From: Verrucomicrobiota bacterium
Lineage (GTDB): Bacteria > Verrucomicrobiota > Verrucomicrobiia > Limisphaerales > SIBE01
Reading direction: 5' to 3'
Length of the DNA: 43,692 nucleotides
NCBI GenBank assembly: GCA_021733945.1
Contig: JAIPJX010000023.1
Span: forward strand, 1 to 43,692
The notes under the pieces were generated by a model. It did no database searches. It had not been told where the DNA came from and saw only the letters and a program-made list of their open reading frames with translations. Made by a program: the position numbers and the translations under genes. The stretch's first letter is position 1. The number at the start of each line of letters is the position of its first letter. Below are positions 8,915 to 16,765 of this stretch, piece after piece.

Positions 8915-8942
8915 ATGCTAGGGCTCGAAGGGCAACGGTCAA
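8915..8942 (-). promoter_or_regulatory. Sigma-70-type promoter of carA
   Basis: Minus strand: TTGACC (8937-8942), 16-nt spacer, TAGCAT (8915-8920), 24 bases before the carA ATG. Confidence 0.5.
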
Positions 8943-9067
8943 GACTTATCCTGAGCCGATTCGGTGTTCTTGGTCCGGATTCCGCCACGCCGACTCCGTG
9001 GACGGCCGGGGATCGGGTGGCGGAGTTCCAGGAAGATTCGCCCGAAACCGGAACGCGAGGTTTGCCC

Positions 9068-9904
9068 TTAGGGTACCCTTGTCGTGCACCCTGTATCCAG
9101 CGCCTGGATTCCGTTGATTCGGAACTCCGGAGTTGGCGGCGGGCCGGCCGGCGAAAACGGCAGGAAGACGTTGAACGTGGATCCGTGCCCTTCGCTGGTT
9201 TGGAACGATATCCTGCCGTCAAACCGCTCCAGGATGCTCTGGCAGACGGTCAGGCCCAGGCCTGCGCCTCGGCTCTTGAATTTCGTTGTGAAAAAAGGAT
9301 CAAAAAGCCGTGCCTGTGCGTGGGCAGGAATGCCGCAGCCGGTGTCCGAGACCGAAATCAACGCTTGGCCTGCGCAGTCGCCGCCCGACCCCTGGCTTTC
9401 CCGGGTGCTCCCCAGGCCGGTGCGAAGCGTCACGGTACCGCCGTTGGGCATCGATTCGAGCGCGTTGATCACCAGTTGCGTCAGGACTTGTTCGATTTGT
9501 GCCGCGTCTGCCTGGATCGGCCGCAGATTCGGGGTCAGCTCCATCTTCAGATCGATTCCCTCGCCGAGCAAAGGTTGGAGCATTCGGTTCAGGTTGCCGA
9601 CCAGGGAGTTGAGGTCGACCCGCCTTGAAGTGGTATTGACCCGGCCGCTGAGCGCCCGGAGTTTTTCCGTAATCGATACGGCCCGTTGTGCGGCATTTCG
9701 TATCTCGGTGGCACGGGGCCCGGGACCACCGCTGATCTGCGGGTCCATCAGAAGAAGGTCGCAGTTGCCTATGATGATCGTGAGCAGGTTGTTGAACTCA
9801 TGGGTGATGCCCGCCGCCAGTTGGCCCAGTTCGTCGGGTTGGGAACGAGGAAATCGCTCCGGCCCTGCTGAGCCTTTTGTTTTGGCTGCCTTATTCATGG
9901 ACAT
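9068..9904 (-). CDS. Orphan NtrB-like sensor histidine kinase lacking a sensor domain
   Basis: The 278-residue protein is almost entirely transmitter module. The HisKA H-box is QLAAGITHEFNNLL (about residues 26-39) with the phospho-acceptor His; the HATPase part has an N-box (QLVINALESMPNGG), a G1 box (VSDTGCGIPAHAQ), an F-box (LFDPFFTTK) and a G2 box (GAGLGLTVCQSI). The HEFNN and FDPFFTTK forms are those of the NtrB/ZraS/AtoS class, whose partners are usually sigma-54 activators. There are no transmembrane segments and no PAS domain; only ~25 residues precede the H-box. No response regulator gene is adjacent. Start: tandem candidates ATG 9904 and 9898; the frame is open further upstream but that part looks non-coding. 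Confidence 0.85.
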   Translation of the reverse strand: MSMNKAAKTKGSAGPERFPRSQPDELGQLAAGITHEFNNLLTIIIGNCDLLLMDPQISGGPGPRATEIRNAAQRAVSITEKLRALSGRVNTTSRRVDLNSLVGNLNRMLQPLLGEGIDLKMELTPNLRPIQADAAQIEQVLTQLVINALESMPNGGTVTLRTGLGSTRESQGSGGDCAGQALISVSDTGCGIPAHAQARLFDPFFTTKFKSRGAGLGLTVCQSILERFDGRISFQTSEGHGSTFNVFLPFSPAGPPPTPEFRINGIQALDTGCTTRVP

Positions 9905-9992
9905 CAATTTCAAAAATTGTGGACAATGCACGCTTTGGGAGGGCCAGAGCGGCAGGTATTTCCGTGAATGCAGGGCGCGTGCCAAGTCGCCC

Positions 9993-10020
9993 GGGTGCGA
10001 CGTTTTCCCTCGTCGCACCC
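9993..10020 (-). terminator. Hairpin after the spondin-domain gene (possible terminator)
   Basis: A perfect 10-bp stem (9993-10002 with 10011-10020, GGGTGCGACG/CGTCGCACCC) with an 8-nt loop lies 30 bases beyond the stop at 10050. There is no T-tract after it on the minus strand, so intrinsic termination is doubtful. Confidence 0.35.
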
Positions 10021-10049
10021 AGGTTCTGATTCTGCGGGATAGCCGGATT

Positions 10050-10706
10050 CTACGGGTTGATCCGGGTGAACCGGAAGGTTCCGACCGGCCTGACCGATCC
10101 ATTGTTCAGAAACGGAGCACCTGTGATTGCCGTAATCGGGTCTCTGGGTTGGGTGTCGTGGTCGGATGAGACGTAATCGGTTCCGTCGTCCGTGCCCGCA
10201 TCATAAGCCATGAGCTCCACCGAAATGTCCTCCACCCACTGGTTGCCACGGAGGAGATTTAACCCGTGCACACCGACAAACCAGTCGGGACTCGGGGCGA
10301 TCATCGATACCAGGGTGACCAGAGGATGCTCCCTCGTGATTTCAAACTCCAGCGTGACGTTCCCCGGGGAAACCCCAATTCCGCTCCCCGAAAGCAGACT
10401 GACGGAGTGTCCGGCCGCAATTGATGAGTTGATATCCCCCTCCAGCAGTGATTTTCCTCCGGTCTCCGCCATCAGCTCGATTCCCGGGGAGGCGTTCATG
10501 CCAGCCGCCCAATAAACGACACTTCGATCGTGGGTGGCGCCAATCAGGCCTGAAAAATGAGGGGCTGCAGGGAAGTTCATGGGGTGGGTTTGGGAACTCC
10601 AGGTGGCGTCGAACTGGACGCGATACCGTGCTGTCGGAGAGGGTTGGCCCACCATCGATACAATCCGGAAGAAGGCAGTGTCGCCGGTGGCTGGGACGGT
10701 CGCCAT
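10050..10706 (-). pseudogene. Spondin-domain protein, 5'-truncated
   Basis: The 218-residue reading frame is mostly a spondin N-like domain, as found in secreted bacterial proteins: RYRVQFDATWSSQTHPMNFP, HFSGLIGATHDRSVVYWAAG and PDWFVGVHGLNLL are its conserved blocks (about residues 28-135). It ends with DAGTDDGTDYVSSD and a short FRFTRINP tail. The first residues, ATVPATGDTAFFRIV, look like the end of an FN3-like domain rather than a protein start, and there is no signal peptide although such proteins are exported. The frame is closed by a stop about 46 bases further upstream, inside a dispersed repeat. I infer loss of the 5' part by rearrangement at that repeat. It could instead be expressed as a shortened protein. 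Confidence 0.6.
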
Positions 10707-10728
10707 GGCCAGTTCTGTCGGAGGGCGA

Positions 10729-10767
10729 ATCCGTCCCGGTGAGCCGACAAGCGGTTGAGCGGCTCAG
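10729..10767. repeat. Dispersed palindromic repeat (GAGCCG...CGGCTC hairpin)
   Basis: TGAGCCG (10740-10746) pairs with CGGCTCA (10760-10766). The unit includes TTGAGCGGCT (10755-10764) followed by CAGCGGGGACGCTTCG, which resembles the sequence at 40806-40834 beside the element at 40154-40805. Confidence 0.5.
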
Positions 10768-10796
10768 CGGGGACGCTTCGCCCTACCATTTCAGTT

Positions 10797-10814
10797 CTTA
10801 AACGAATGGCAGTG
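10797..10814. repeat. Isolated copy of the terminal repeat of the 40.2-kb element
   Basis: CTTAAACGAATGGCAGTG at 10797-10814 is identical over 18 bases to the right end of the element at 40788-40805 and to the reverse complement of its left end at 40154-40171. It lies exactly where the Abi reading frame loses its family-like sequence. Confidence 0.8.
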
Positions 10815-11269
10815 GTCTTCGCCCCGGGGCGTATCCCCAGTTCCTCGTCAATCTTGTCGAGGAACTTGGAATGGTCGAAGCCATGCGCCATCCGCGCCCC
10901 GGAAGGAAATGGGAGCGCTTTGAAATGCCTGGCATTCATGAACCAATGCGCTCCGTGCTTGAGGCACATGTGATTTACCATGCTGCTGCGAACCGCAACT
11001 TCGACCCGCTCAATCGCGTCCATCACCAGCAATCGCAACTCGCGGTCGAACACATAAAGCGAAAGAACCTGCTCAAACGTCGTTCCCGCCGCGAAAGGCT
11101 TGTCCGGATGCGCCAGCGTTTGGAACGGCAGCCTATAGGCCGAGAACCGGTAGTAACCGATGAACTGGAGGTAATGCAGCGCTCCGGCGTGTTTGCCCAC
11201 GAGCAGGCCGCGCGATTCCCACTTTTGGAGTTGCCGGGCGAGAGTGAGGGCGGGCTTCGTAAATTTCAT
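10815..11269 (-). pseudogene. Abi-family (Abi_2/AbiD-like) protein, 3'-truncated by a repeat
   Basis: The first ~150 residues match the N-terminal half of Abi_2-type abortive-infection proteins: KPALTLARQLQKWESRGLL, YLQFIGYYRFSAYRLPFQ, TFEQVLSLYVFDRELRLLV, MDAIERVEVAVRSSMVNH and FLDKIDEELGIRPGAK. Family members are about 300 residues; here the similarity stops at 10815, where the element-end repeat begins, and the frame runs on as unrelated sequence to 10577. A good Shine-Dalgarno sequence (AGGGAGGG) precedes the ATG at 11269, so the start is probably genuine. In full-length relatives the protein is linked to phage defence; this copy is very likely inactive. Confidence 0.75.
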
Positions 11270-11412
11270 CCCAGTGCCCTCCCTGAAAATGGAGCACCCG
11301 CCCTCGTGCGCCGATCCAACGAGAGGCGTGGCGGGTTTGGTGCCATCACTATGGCGGAGCGGCTCTGCGGGATTGACGGTCGGAGCCCGAAGGATCAACG
11401 TGCCCTGGTCCC

Positions 11413-13758
11413 ATGAATCTCTTGTCTGCCATTCGATGCCGGTTGGGAACGATTGCAGGATGGATTGTGATCCTTGGAATGTTCTGTCGGGGATCGCTTC
11501 CGAATGCCGCCGCCCCTGGGGAAACGGGAGCAGTTCCTGCACCTGCTGAATCCGGTTCACAGTCCGCTTCGGTCACGCAACGGTTTTTCGATCTGGAAGC
11601 GCGCGAACGGCAGAGGAACTCCACCGTCTTGAAAACAGAACTCGCGGGCGAGGTTTATGAAGCGGTGTTCATCCGGCTCTGGGATGCGCTTCGACAGGCG
11701 GTTGATCCCTGGGAGGTCGTTCACCAGGTTCCGACAGGGACCATTGTCCTTGGCACTCCGGGCGTTCCTGAAACGGCCGATCATTCCATCACCGTGAAAC
11801 GGACGGCGCAGCCCGTTCATCGATTGGATCCTGCCCATTGGCAGGCATTGTTTCGAACATGGAAAACATCGGGCTATCGTCTCGAACAATCGGAGTGGCG
11901 GCATACACGTTTCGAAGTTGTTTCGAGCGCAGCGGCCAGATCGGACATCGAAATGACGTTGCACGTTTCCAACCCGCGGACGGACGGTCGCTGGATTGTG
12001 AAGGGAACGCTGAAGGTGTCCTGGGATTCCCCGTCCGATCCCGAAAAGGCTCCGTTTCCGGCTGTCATCGACGCCTCCCATTTGCAGATCACCTCGCGTC
12101 AGGGCGCACCCCAGTTTGATCATGTCGTCGCTGCGGATTTTACTCCGGAGCGTCCGGAATCCCGGTCGCTTGATCCGAATCTCCAGGTGTACGATCTGGA
12201 TGGCGACGGCTTGCCGGAAATCGTTCTGGCCGTTGAGAACCATGTGTTCTGGAACCGGGGCGGCGGCCGGTTTCAGCTCGATCAGCTGTTGACCCATCCG
12301 CTTCAGGATCTGCGGACGGGATTGATTGCGGACTTCGACGGAGACGGAACAGCCGATTTTCTGGCGGTGGATCGTGATGGCCTCGCGCTGTTTTCCGGTG
12401 ACGCCGGCAGCCGGTTTCCCGGGCAGGGCATTCGATCGCCCGTTCCAGGAGGGCGGCTGGCCAATCCCTCCATCATGACCGCTGGAGATATTGACGGCGA
12501 CGGCGATCTGGATGTCTGGCTGGGGCAGTATAAAGTCCCCTATCAGGGCGGGCAAATGCCCACGCCCTTTTTCGATTCCAACGACGGGTATCCGGCGTTC
12601 CTCCTGATCAATCGTGGGGACGGTCGGTTTGACGATCACACGGCCGGCTCAGGGCTGGCTGCAAAACGATTTCGCAGAACCTACAGCGCATCGTTTGTGG
12701 ATCTGGATGACGACAAGGATCTGGATCTTCTGGTCGTGAGTGATTTTGCGGGCATCGATCTCTACCGGAATAATGGCCGTGGGAGGTTCTCTGATGTGAC
12801 GACCCATTTGCTTGCCGAACCGCATTGTTTTGGAATGTCGCATACGTTCGGGGATTTTGACCGAAACGGCCAACTGGATTTCCTGGTCATCGGAATGAAC
12901 TCACCGACCGCCGATCGTTTGAACGCGATCCCGGCCGGTCCGCTCGAATCCGCACAACAGAGGGACATGCGGTCCCGGATGGCTTACGGAAACCGGCTCT
13001 ACCTGCGGAGGAATGGCAGTTACGGGAGGAGCGCTCTCAGTGAACAGGTGGCTCGCACCGGTTGGTCCTGGGGTGTCGCGAATGGCGATTTCGACAATGA
13101 CGGTGATCTGGATTTGTTCGTGGTGAACGGGCATCTCAGCGGTCGAACAGCGCGCGATTATGAAGGACGTTTCTGGCGGCATGACATCCACATGGGCGGT
13201 TCGGATCCGGATCCAGCCTTGGATCTGTATTTTCAATCCACCCGGACCAGGCATCAGGGGGCGGGGGATTCATTCGGTGGATTTGAGAAAAACCGGCTCC
13301 TTCTGAATCAGGGAGGGAATTCGGTCGTCGAGGCCGGATTCCTCATGGGGGTGGCATTGGAAAAGGACTGCCGCAATGCGATAGCCGAAGACCTGGATGG
13401 GGACGGTCGGCTCGACCTGTTGACGAGCACCTTCGAGGTATGGCCAAAGCCAGGGCAGCTTCTGCATCTGTACCCGAACTTTCTCGAAGGCGCCGGCAAT
13501 TGGATCGGAGTCAGGCTCCGGGAATCGGGTCCGGGTTTTTCGCCGATGGGTGCCCGGGTTGAGCTCTTCACAGCCAAGGGGAAACAGATTCGGATCTGCG
13601 TCAGTGGGGATTCCTATCGGTCCCAGCATTCCACAACCGTTCATTTTGGCATAGGCACGCTCGAGGTTGTCGAGCGCATCGAGGTTGCGTGGTCGAACGG
13701 GCGCCGGACCGTGCTCGAAAATCCGGAGATCAACCAGTATCACCGCCTGCTTCCGTGA
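11413..13758 (+). CDS. Secreted FG-GAP/VCBS repeat protein with ASPIC/UnbV (CRTAC1) C-terminal domain
   Basis: A 781-residue exported protein. The N-terminus (MNLLSAIRCRLGTIAGWIVI, then LGMFCRGSLPNAAA) is a signal peptide. Residues ~35-250 form a family-specific region. From ~255 onward there are several calcium-binding-type FG-GAP repeats with the D-x-D-x-D-G pattern: DLDGDGLPE, DFDGDGTAD, DIDGDGDLD, DLDDDKDLD, DFDNDGDLD and DLDGDGRLD. These build a beta-propeller. The end (NWIGVRLRESG ... IEVAWSNGRRTVLENP) is the ASPIC/UnbV domain. Such proteins are extracellular and probably bind ligands; no catalytic role is established. The ATG is chosen because the signal peptide follows at once. Confidence 0.88.
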   Translation: MNLLSAIRCRLGTIAGWIVILGMFCRGSLPNAAAPGETGAVPAPAESGSQSASVTQRFFDLEARERQRNSTVLKTELAGEVYEAVFIRLWDALRQAVDPWEVVHQVPTGTIVLGTPGVPETADHSITVKRTAQPVHRLDPAHWQALFRTWKTSGYRLEQSEWRHTRFEVVSSAAARSDIEMTLHVSNPRTDGRWIVKGTLKVSWDSPSDPEKAPFPAVIDASHLQITSRQGAPQFDHVVAADFTPERPESRSLDPNLQVYDLDGDGLPEIVLAVENHVFWNRGGGRFQLDQLLTHPLQDLRTGLIADFDGDGTADFLAVDRDGLALFSGDAGSRFPGQGIRSPVPGGRLANPSIMTAGDIDGDGDLDVWLGQYKVPYQGGQMPTPFFDSNDGYPAFLLINRGDGRFDDHTAGSGLAAKRFRRTYSASFVDLDDDKDLDLLVVSDFAGIDLYRNNGRGRFSDVTTHLLAEPHCFGMSHTFGDFDRNGQLDFLVIGMNSPTADRLNAIPAGPLESAQQRDMRSRMAYGNRLYLRRNGSYGRSALSEQVARTGWSWGVANGDFDNDGDLDLFVVNGHLSGRTARDYEGRFWRHDIHMGGSDPDPALDLYFQSTRTRHQGAGDSFGGFEKNRLLLNQGGNSVVEAGFLMGVALEKDCRNAIAEDLDGDGRLDLLTSTFEVWPKPGQLLHLYPNFLEGAGNWIGVRLRESGPGFSPMGARVELFTAKGKQIRICVSGDSYRSQHSTTVHFGIGTLEVVERIEVAWSNGRRTVLENPEINQYHRLLP

Positions 13759-14111
13759 GCGGCAACCCGGTCAGCTGCCGGATGGCCCTGATCATTCATC
13801 CCGGAATCGGAAACCTCGTCGGCTTCCCACTGTTCAGCCAACGGGCTGATTCAAGTGGGCGCGGGACCGGGACGTTGTTTTGATTTGAACAGGAAGGCAC
13901 AAAAGTCCGTGAATGGATGCGGACGCTTTGTGCACCCTGTGCAAATTGCGACAGGGGGGAGGGGACCTGCGGCGCGATTTTTAAACCGGTTGAGGAGGTA
14001 ATCGGAGTCTGCTGCGAAGCCCAGGGTGACCGCTTCTCGTTGCGGGCGGCGGTTTTGCGAGCTCGATGAAATTGGTTCATGCAGACGATGAAAACTCTTT
14101 CAATTCCAGAA
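13759..14111. other. Long intergenic region with palindromes upstream of the cyanate operon
   Basis: No gene is supported here. It contains an imperfect inverted repeat 13897-13909/13920-13933 (GCACAAAAGTCCG against CGGACGCTTTGTGC, one bulged base) and, overlapping its end, the palindrome TGCAC-CCT-GTGCA at 13931-13943. The latter lies about 180 bases before the sigma-54 promoter, a typical enhancer distance; its half-sites resemble NtrC half-sites, but the 3-base spacing is shorter than the usual NtrC site. Confidence 0.4.
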
Positions 14112-14119
14112 TGCAGCCT

Positions 14120-14135
14120 TGGCACCGCCGTTGCT
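14120..14135 (+). promoter_or_regulatory. Sigma-54 promoter of the nitrate/cyanate operon
   Basis: TGGCAC (14120-14125), five bases, TTGCT (14131-14135): an exact fit to the -24/-12 consensus, with GG and GC separated by 10 bases. The predicted start near 14146 gives a leader of about 60 nt to the ATG at 14206. A 9-bp inverted repeat, GCAGCCTTG (14113-14121) and CAAGGCTGC (14147-14155), encloses the promoter. Confidence 0.75.
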
Positions 14136-14205
14136 GAAGGGTCGCTCAAGGCTGCAAGCCAATGTGAAACCAACTCGCGTGATCGCACACAGGAACCCAA
14201 AGCTT

Positions 14206-15702
14206 ATGCACTGCAACATCACCAACGATCCGTTCGACCCCGACCATTCGATTGTCGACTCCCCGCACGGGCACGGAGCGAACGGCCAATGCCTTCCGGA
14301 AACCGCTGAACTCAACCACGGTTCCGAATCGTCCGGTAAGCCGGAATGTGTCGGCACGGGGCATTCCCACTTGATCTCGCGGTGCGGACACGATCACTCC
14401 AGCGGGGAACGGGCTTCCGGGAATTCGCGTTCCCTGGGAATCGGTTCGGAGGAGGACCTGGTCAGTCGCGTGGTTGAGAATGCCGTCATGCGCGCCATTT
14501 TTCCGAACGATCTCCAGAGAAGGCAGTTTATTCGGCATGTCGGAAGAGGCGCTGCCGCGGCCATCGTGAGTTCTGTGTTCCCACTGGAGATGGCCAAATC
14601 AATGGCCGCGGATCCTGTGAAGAACATTGAGAAAAAGGATCTCACCATCGGCTTCATTCCCATCACGTGCGCCACGCCGATCATCATGGCCGAACCGATG
14701 GGGTTTTACAGCAAACACGGACTCAATGCCAAGGTGCGCAAGGCCTCCGGCTGGGCGATGGTACGCGACTGGGCCATCAACAAGGAGGTGGATGCCGCGC
14801 ACATGCTCAGTCCGATGCCGCTTTCCATCACCCTCGGGGCCGGTTCGCAGGCGGTTCCCTTTTACATGCCGGCGGTGGAGAACATCAACGGCCAGGCCAT
14901 CACCCTCGCCAACAAACACAAGGGAGTGAAATCGGCCAAGGATATGAAGGGATTCCGGTTCTGTGTTCCGTTCCGGTATTCGATGCACAACTACCTGCTC
15001 CGATACTATCTGGGAGAGGAGGGGGTTCATCCCGACAAGGACGTGCAGATCCGGGTGGTGCCGCCGCCGGAAATGGTGGCCAATCTCAAGGCTGACAACG
15101 TGGACGGTTACCTCGCGCCGGATCCGTTCAACCAGCGGGCTGTTTATGAAAATGTGGGATTCATTTTTAAACTGACCAGGGAGATTTGGGATGGGCATCC
15201 GTGCTGCGCCTTCGCGATTTCCAAGGAATTCGCCGACACGAACCCGAACACATTCAAGGCTCTGTTTCGGTCGATCGTGGATGCCACGCATTTTTCGGCG
15301 GACCCCAGGAACCGGAAGGACATTGCCAAAGCCATTTCACCGACCAACTACCTCAATCAACCGCAAATCGTGGTGGAACAGGTCCTGACCGGCCGGTTCG
15401 CCGACGGATTGGGCAAGATTCAAAATGTTCCCAACCGGATTGATTTTGATCCGTTTCCCTGGCACTCGATGGCGGTCTGGATCCTCACCCAGATGAAGCG
15501 TTGGAAGCATGTGGAGACCGATTTCGATTACAAGAAAGTGGCGGAGCAGGTTTACCTGGCTTCCGAGTGCGACGCACTGATTGCCGAGCTTGGGTACAAA
15601 GCCAACAAGCGGACCTACCGCAAGCACACGATCATGGGCAAGGAATTCGATCCCGACAAGGCGGAGGCCTACGCCAGCAGTTTTGCCGTGAGCAATCTCT
15701 GA
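14206..15702 (+). CDS. NrtA/CmpA-family ABC transporter substrate-binding protein with Cys/His-rich N-terminal extension
   Basis: The periplasmic binding component for an anion such as nitrate, nitrite, bicarbonate or, given the neighbouring cyanase, cyanate. The 498-residue product has an unusual first ~100 residues rich in His and Cys (PHGHG, GHSHL, CGHDHSS), then a twin-arginine motif RRQFIRHVG (about residues 105-113) followed by a hydrophobic stretch AAAAIVSSVFPL. The mature domain begins DLTIGFIPITCATPIIMAEP and has GWAMVRDWAINKEVDAAHML, characteristic of the NrtA/CmpA class. The ATG at 14206 has AGGAAC upstream and lies ~60 bases after the predicted sigma-54 start; an internal ATG at 14488 would remove the extension and put the Tat signal near the N-terminus. 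First gene of a four-gene operon. Confidence 0.88.
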   Translation: MHCNITNDPFDPDHSIVDSPHGHGANGQCLPETAELNHGSESSGKPECVGTGHSHLISRCGHDHSSGERASGNSRSLGIGSEEDLVSRVVENAVMRAIFPNDLQRRQFIRHVGRGAAAAIVSSVFPLEMAKSMAADPVKNIEKKDLTIGFIPITCATPIIMAEPMGFYSKHGLNAKVRKASGWAMVRDWAINKEVDAAHMLSPMPLSITLGAGSQAVPFYMPAVENINGQAITLANKHKGVKSAKDMKGFRFCVPFRYSMHNYLLRYYLGEEGVHPDKDVQIRVVPPPEMVANLKADNVDGYLAPDPFNQRAVYENVGFIFKLTREIWDGHPCCAFAISKEFADTNPNTFKALFRSIVDATHFSADPRNRKDIAKAISPTNYLNQPQIVVEQVLTGRFADGLGKIQNVPNRIDFDPFPWHSMAVWILTQMKRWKHVETDFDYKKVAEQVYLASECDALIAELGYKANKRTYRKHTIMGKEFDPDKAEAYASSFAVSNL

Positions 15703-15729
15703 GCAGTTCATCCGGACCTGCACAACCGC

Positions 15730-15765
15730 GGTTCCGGGCGTCGCTCCCTGCGGTGCCCGGAAACC
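15730..15765 (+). other. Intercistronic hairpin between binding-protein and permease genes
   Basis: GGTTCCGGGC (15730-15739) pairs with GCCCGGAAACC (15755-15765), one bulged A, in the 127-base gap after the binding-protein gene. No T-tract follows. Such hairpins commonly stabilise the upstream message so that the binding protein is made in excess of the membrane parts (inference). Confidence 0.45.
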
Positions 15766-15829
15766 GGCTCGCGGGAGGCGGCGACGATGAATCGGTGAAG
15801 ATCTCGACAGAAATGGAATTGGCAACAAG

Positions 15830-16732
15830 ATGAGGCGAAATCACAAACAGGACCTGGCAGCCCGGTTGGGGCCCTACATTCTATTCGTTGCCGTCTGCGT
15901 TGTTTTTCTTTCGCTCTGGTCCGTCTCCACGTCGACACCGGCCTTCAATCCCGCCGGTCTGACCGAGGACGAGCTCATGACGATGGAGTTCAACGGGGAC
16001 ATTGTCCGGGACGAAAACGACCGGTACATCAACAACCCTGAGAAGGTCCAGGGAATCCCGGGCCCCGCGAAGGTCATGCGCAAGGCGAGGGAGGAACTGG
16101 GGGAGCTCTTCGAGAAAAAGGGGACGAACGATCACGGAATCGGTCTTCTTGTTATTTATACGGTCAAAAGGTTCATGGCGGGATTTCTCTCCGCCTCCGT
16201 GGTGGGGATTTGCCTGGGTGTTTTGATCGGTGTATCGCCCGTCTGTTACAAGGGCCTGAACCCATTCATTCAACTGCTCAAACCGATCTCGCCGCTGGCC
16301 TGGATGCCCCTTCTGCTTTACAGCGTCAAGGACCCGGTCTGGACCGCGATGTTGGTGGTTTTCATGGCATCTCTGTGGCCCACCGTGGCCAACACGGCTT
16401 TCGGCGTCAGCACCATCCGCAGGGACTATATGCAGGTCGCCGCGCTGCTCGAAATGAACGCGTCCCGCCGTCTCTTTGGCGTGGTCCTGCCGGCGGCTGC
16501 TCCCGCCATCATCGCCGGGTTGCGAATCTCCTTCGGGAGCGCTCTTGTCGCAGTCGTGCCCGCGGAGATGCTGCTTGGAGAACTCGGGGTTGGTTATCTC
16601 ACCTGGATTGAATGGAACAACCTCGACATCAGTGGCGTCATTTTCGCCATCATGGTGGTCGGAGTCGTTGGTTTCCTATTGGATACCGCGTTTGGCAGAT
16701 TGTCGGAGTTTGCCAGTTATCCCGAAGTGTAG
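15830..16732 (+). CDS. NrtB/CmpB-type ABC transporter permease
   Basis: The 300-residue inner-membrane protein has a first helix at about residues 13-32 (LGPYILFVAVCVVFLSLWS), a hydrophilic ~85-residue segment (TPAFNPAGLTEDELMTMEFN onward) and then the five-helix transport core. The EAA-like cytoplasmic loop that contacts the ATPase is in the AALLEMNASRRLFGVVLPAA segment (about residues 204-223), followed by APAIIAGLRISFGSALVAVV. The arrangement fits the permease of nitrate/bicarbonate/taurine-class uptake systems. It lies between its binding protein and ATPase genes. Confidence 0.9.
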   Translation: MRRNHKQDLAARLGPYILFVAVCVVFLSLWSVSTSTPAFNPAGLTEDELMTMEFNGDIVRDENDRYINNPEKVQGIPGPAKVMRKAREELGELFEKKGTNDHGIGLLVIYTVKRFMAGFLSASVVGICLGVLIGVSPVCYKGLNPFIQLLKPISPLAWMPLLLYSVKDPVWTAMLVVFMASLWPTVANTAFGVSTIRRDYMQVAALLEMNASRRLFGVVLPAAAPAIIAGLRISFGSALVAVVPAEMLLGELGVGYLTWIEWNNLDISGVIFAIMVVGVVGFLLDTAFGRLSEFASYPEV

Positions 16733-16765
16733 GAGATCCAGAACAAGACTCAGCGATTATTGACC

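Noticed and set aside
11557..12639. 360-codon antisense frame in the FG-GAP gene
   Set aside because: The sense strand encodes recognisable FG-GAP repeats; the antisense product resembles nothing.
14113..14155. Riboswitch in the leader of the cyanate operon
   Set aside because: The 9-bp inverted repeat brackets the sigma-54 promoter and mostly lies upstream of the predicted transcript start, so it is unlikely to be an RNA structure of this message.
16760..16765. TTG start for the ATPase gene
   Set aside because: An ATG two codons later gives the normal N-terminus; the TTG has no supporting signal.
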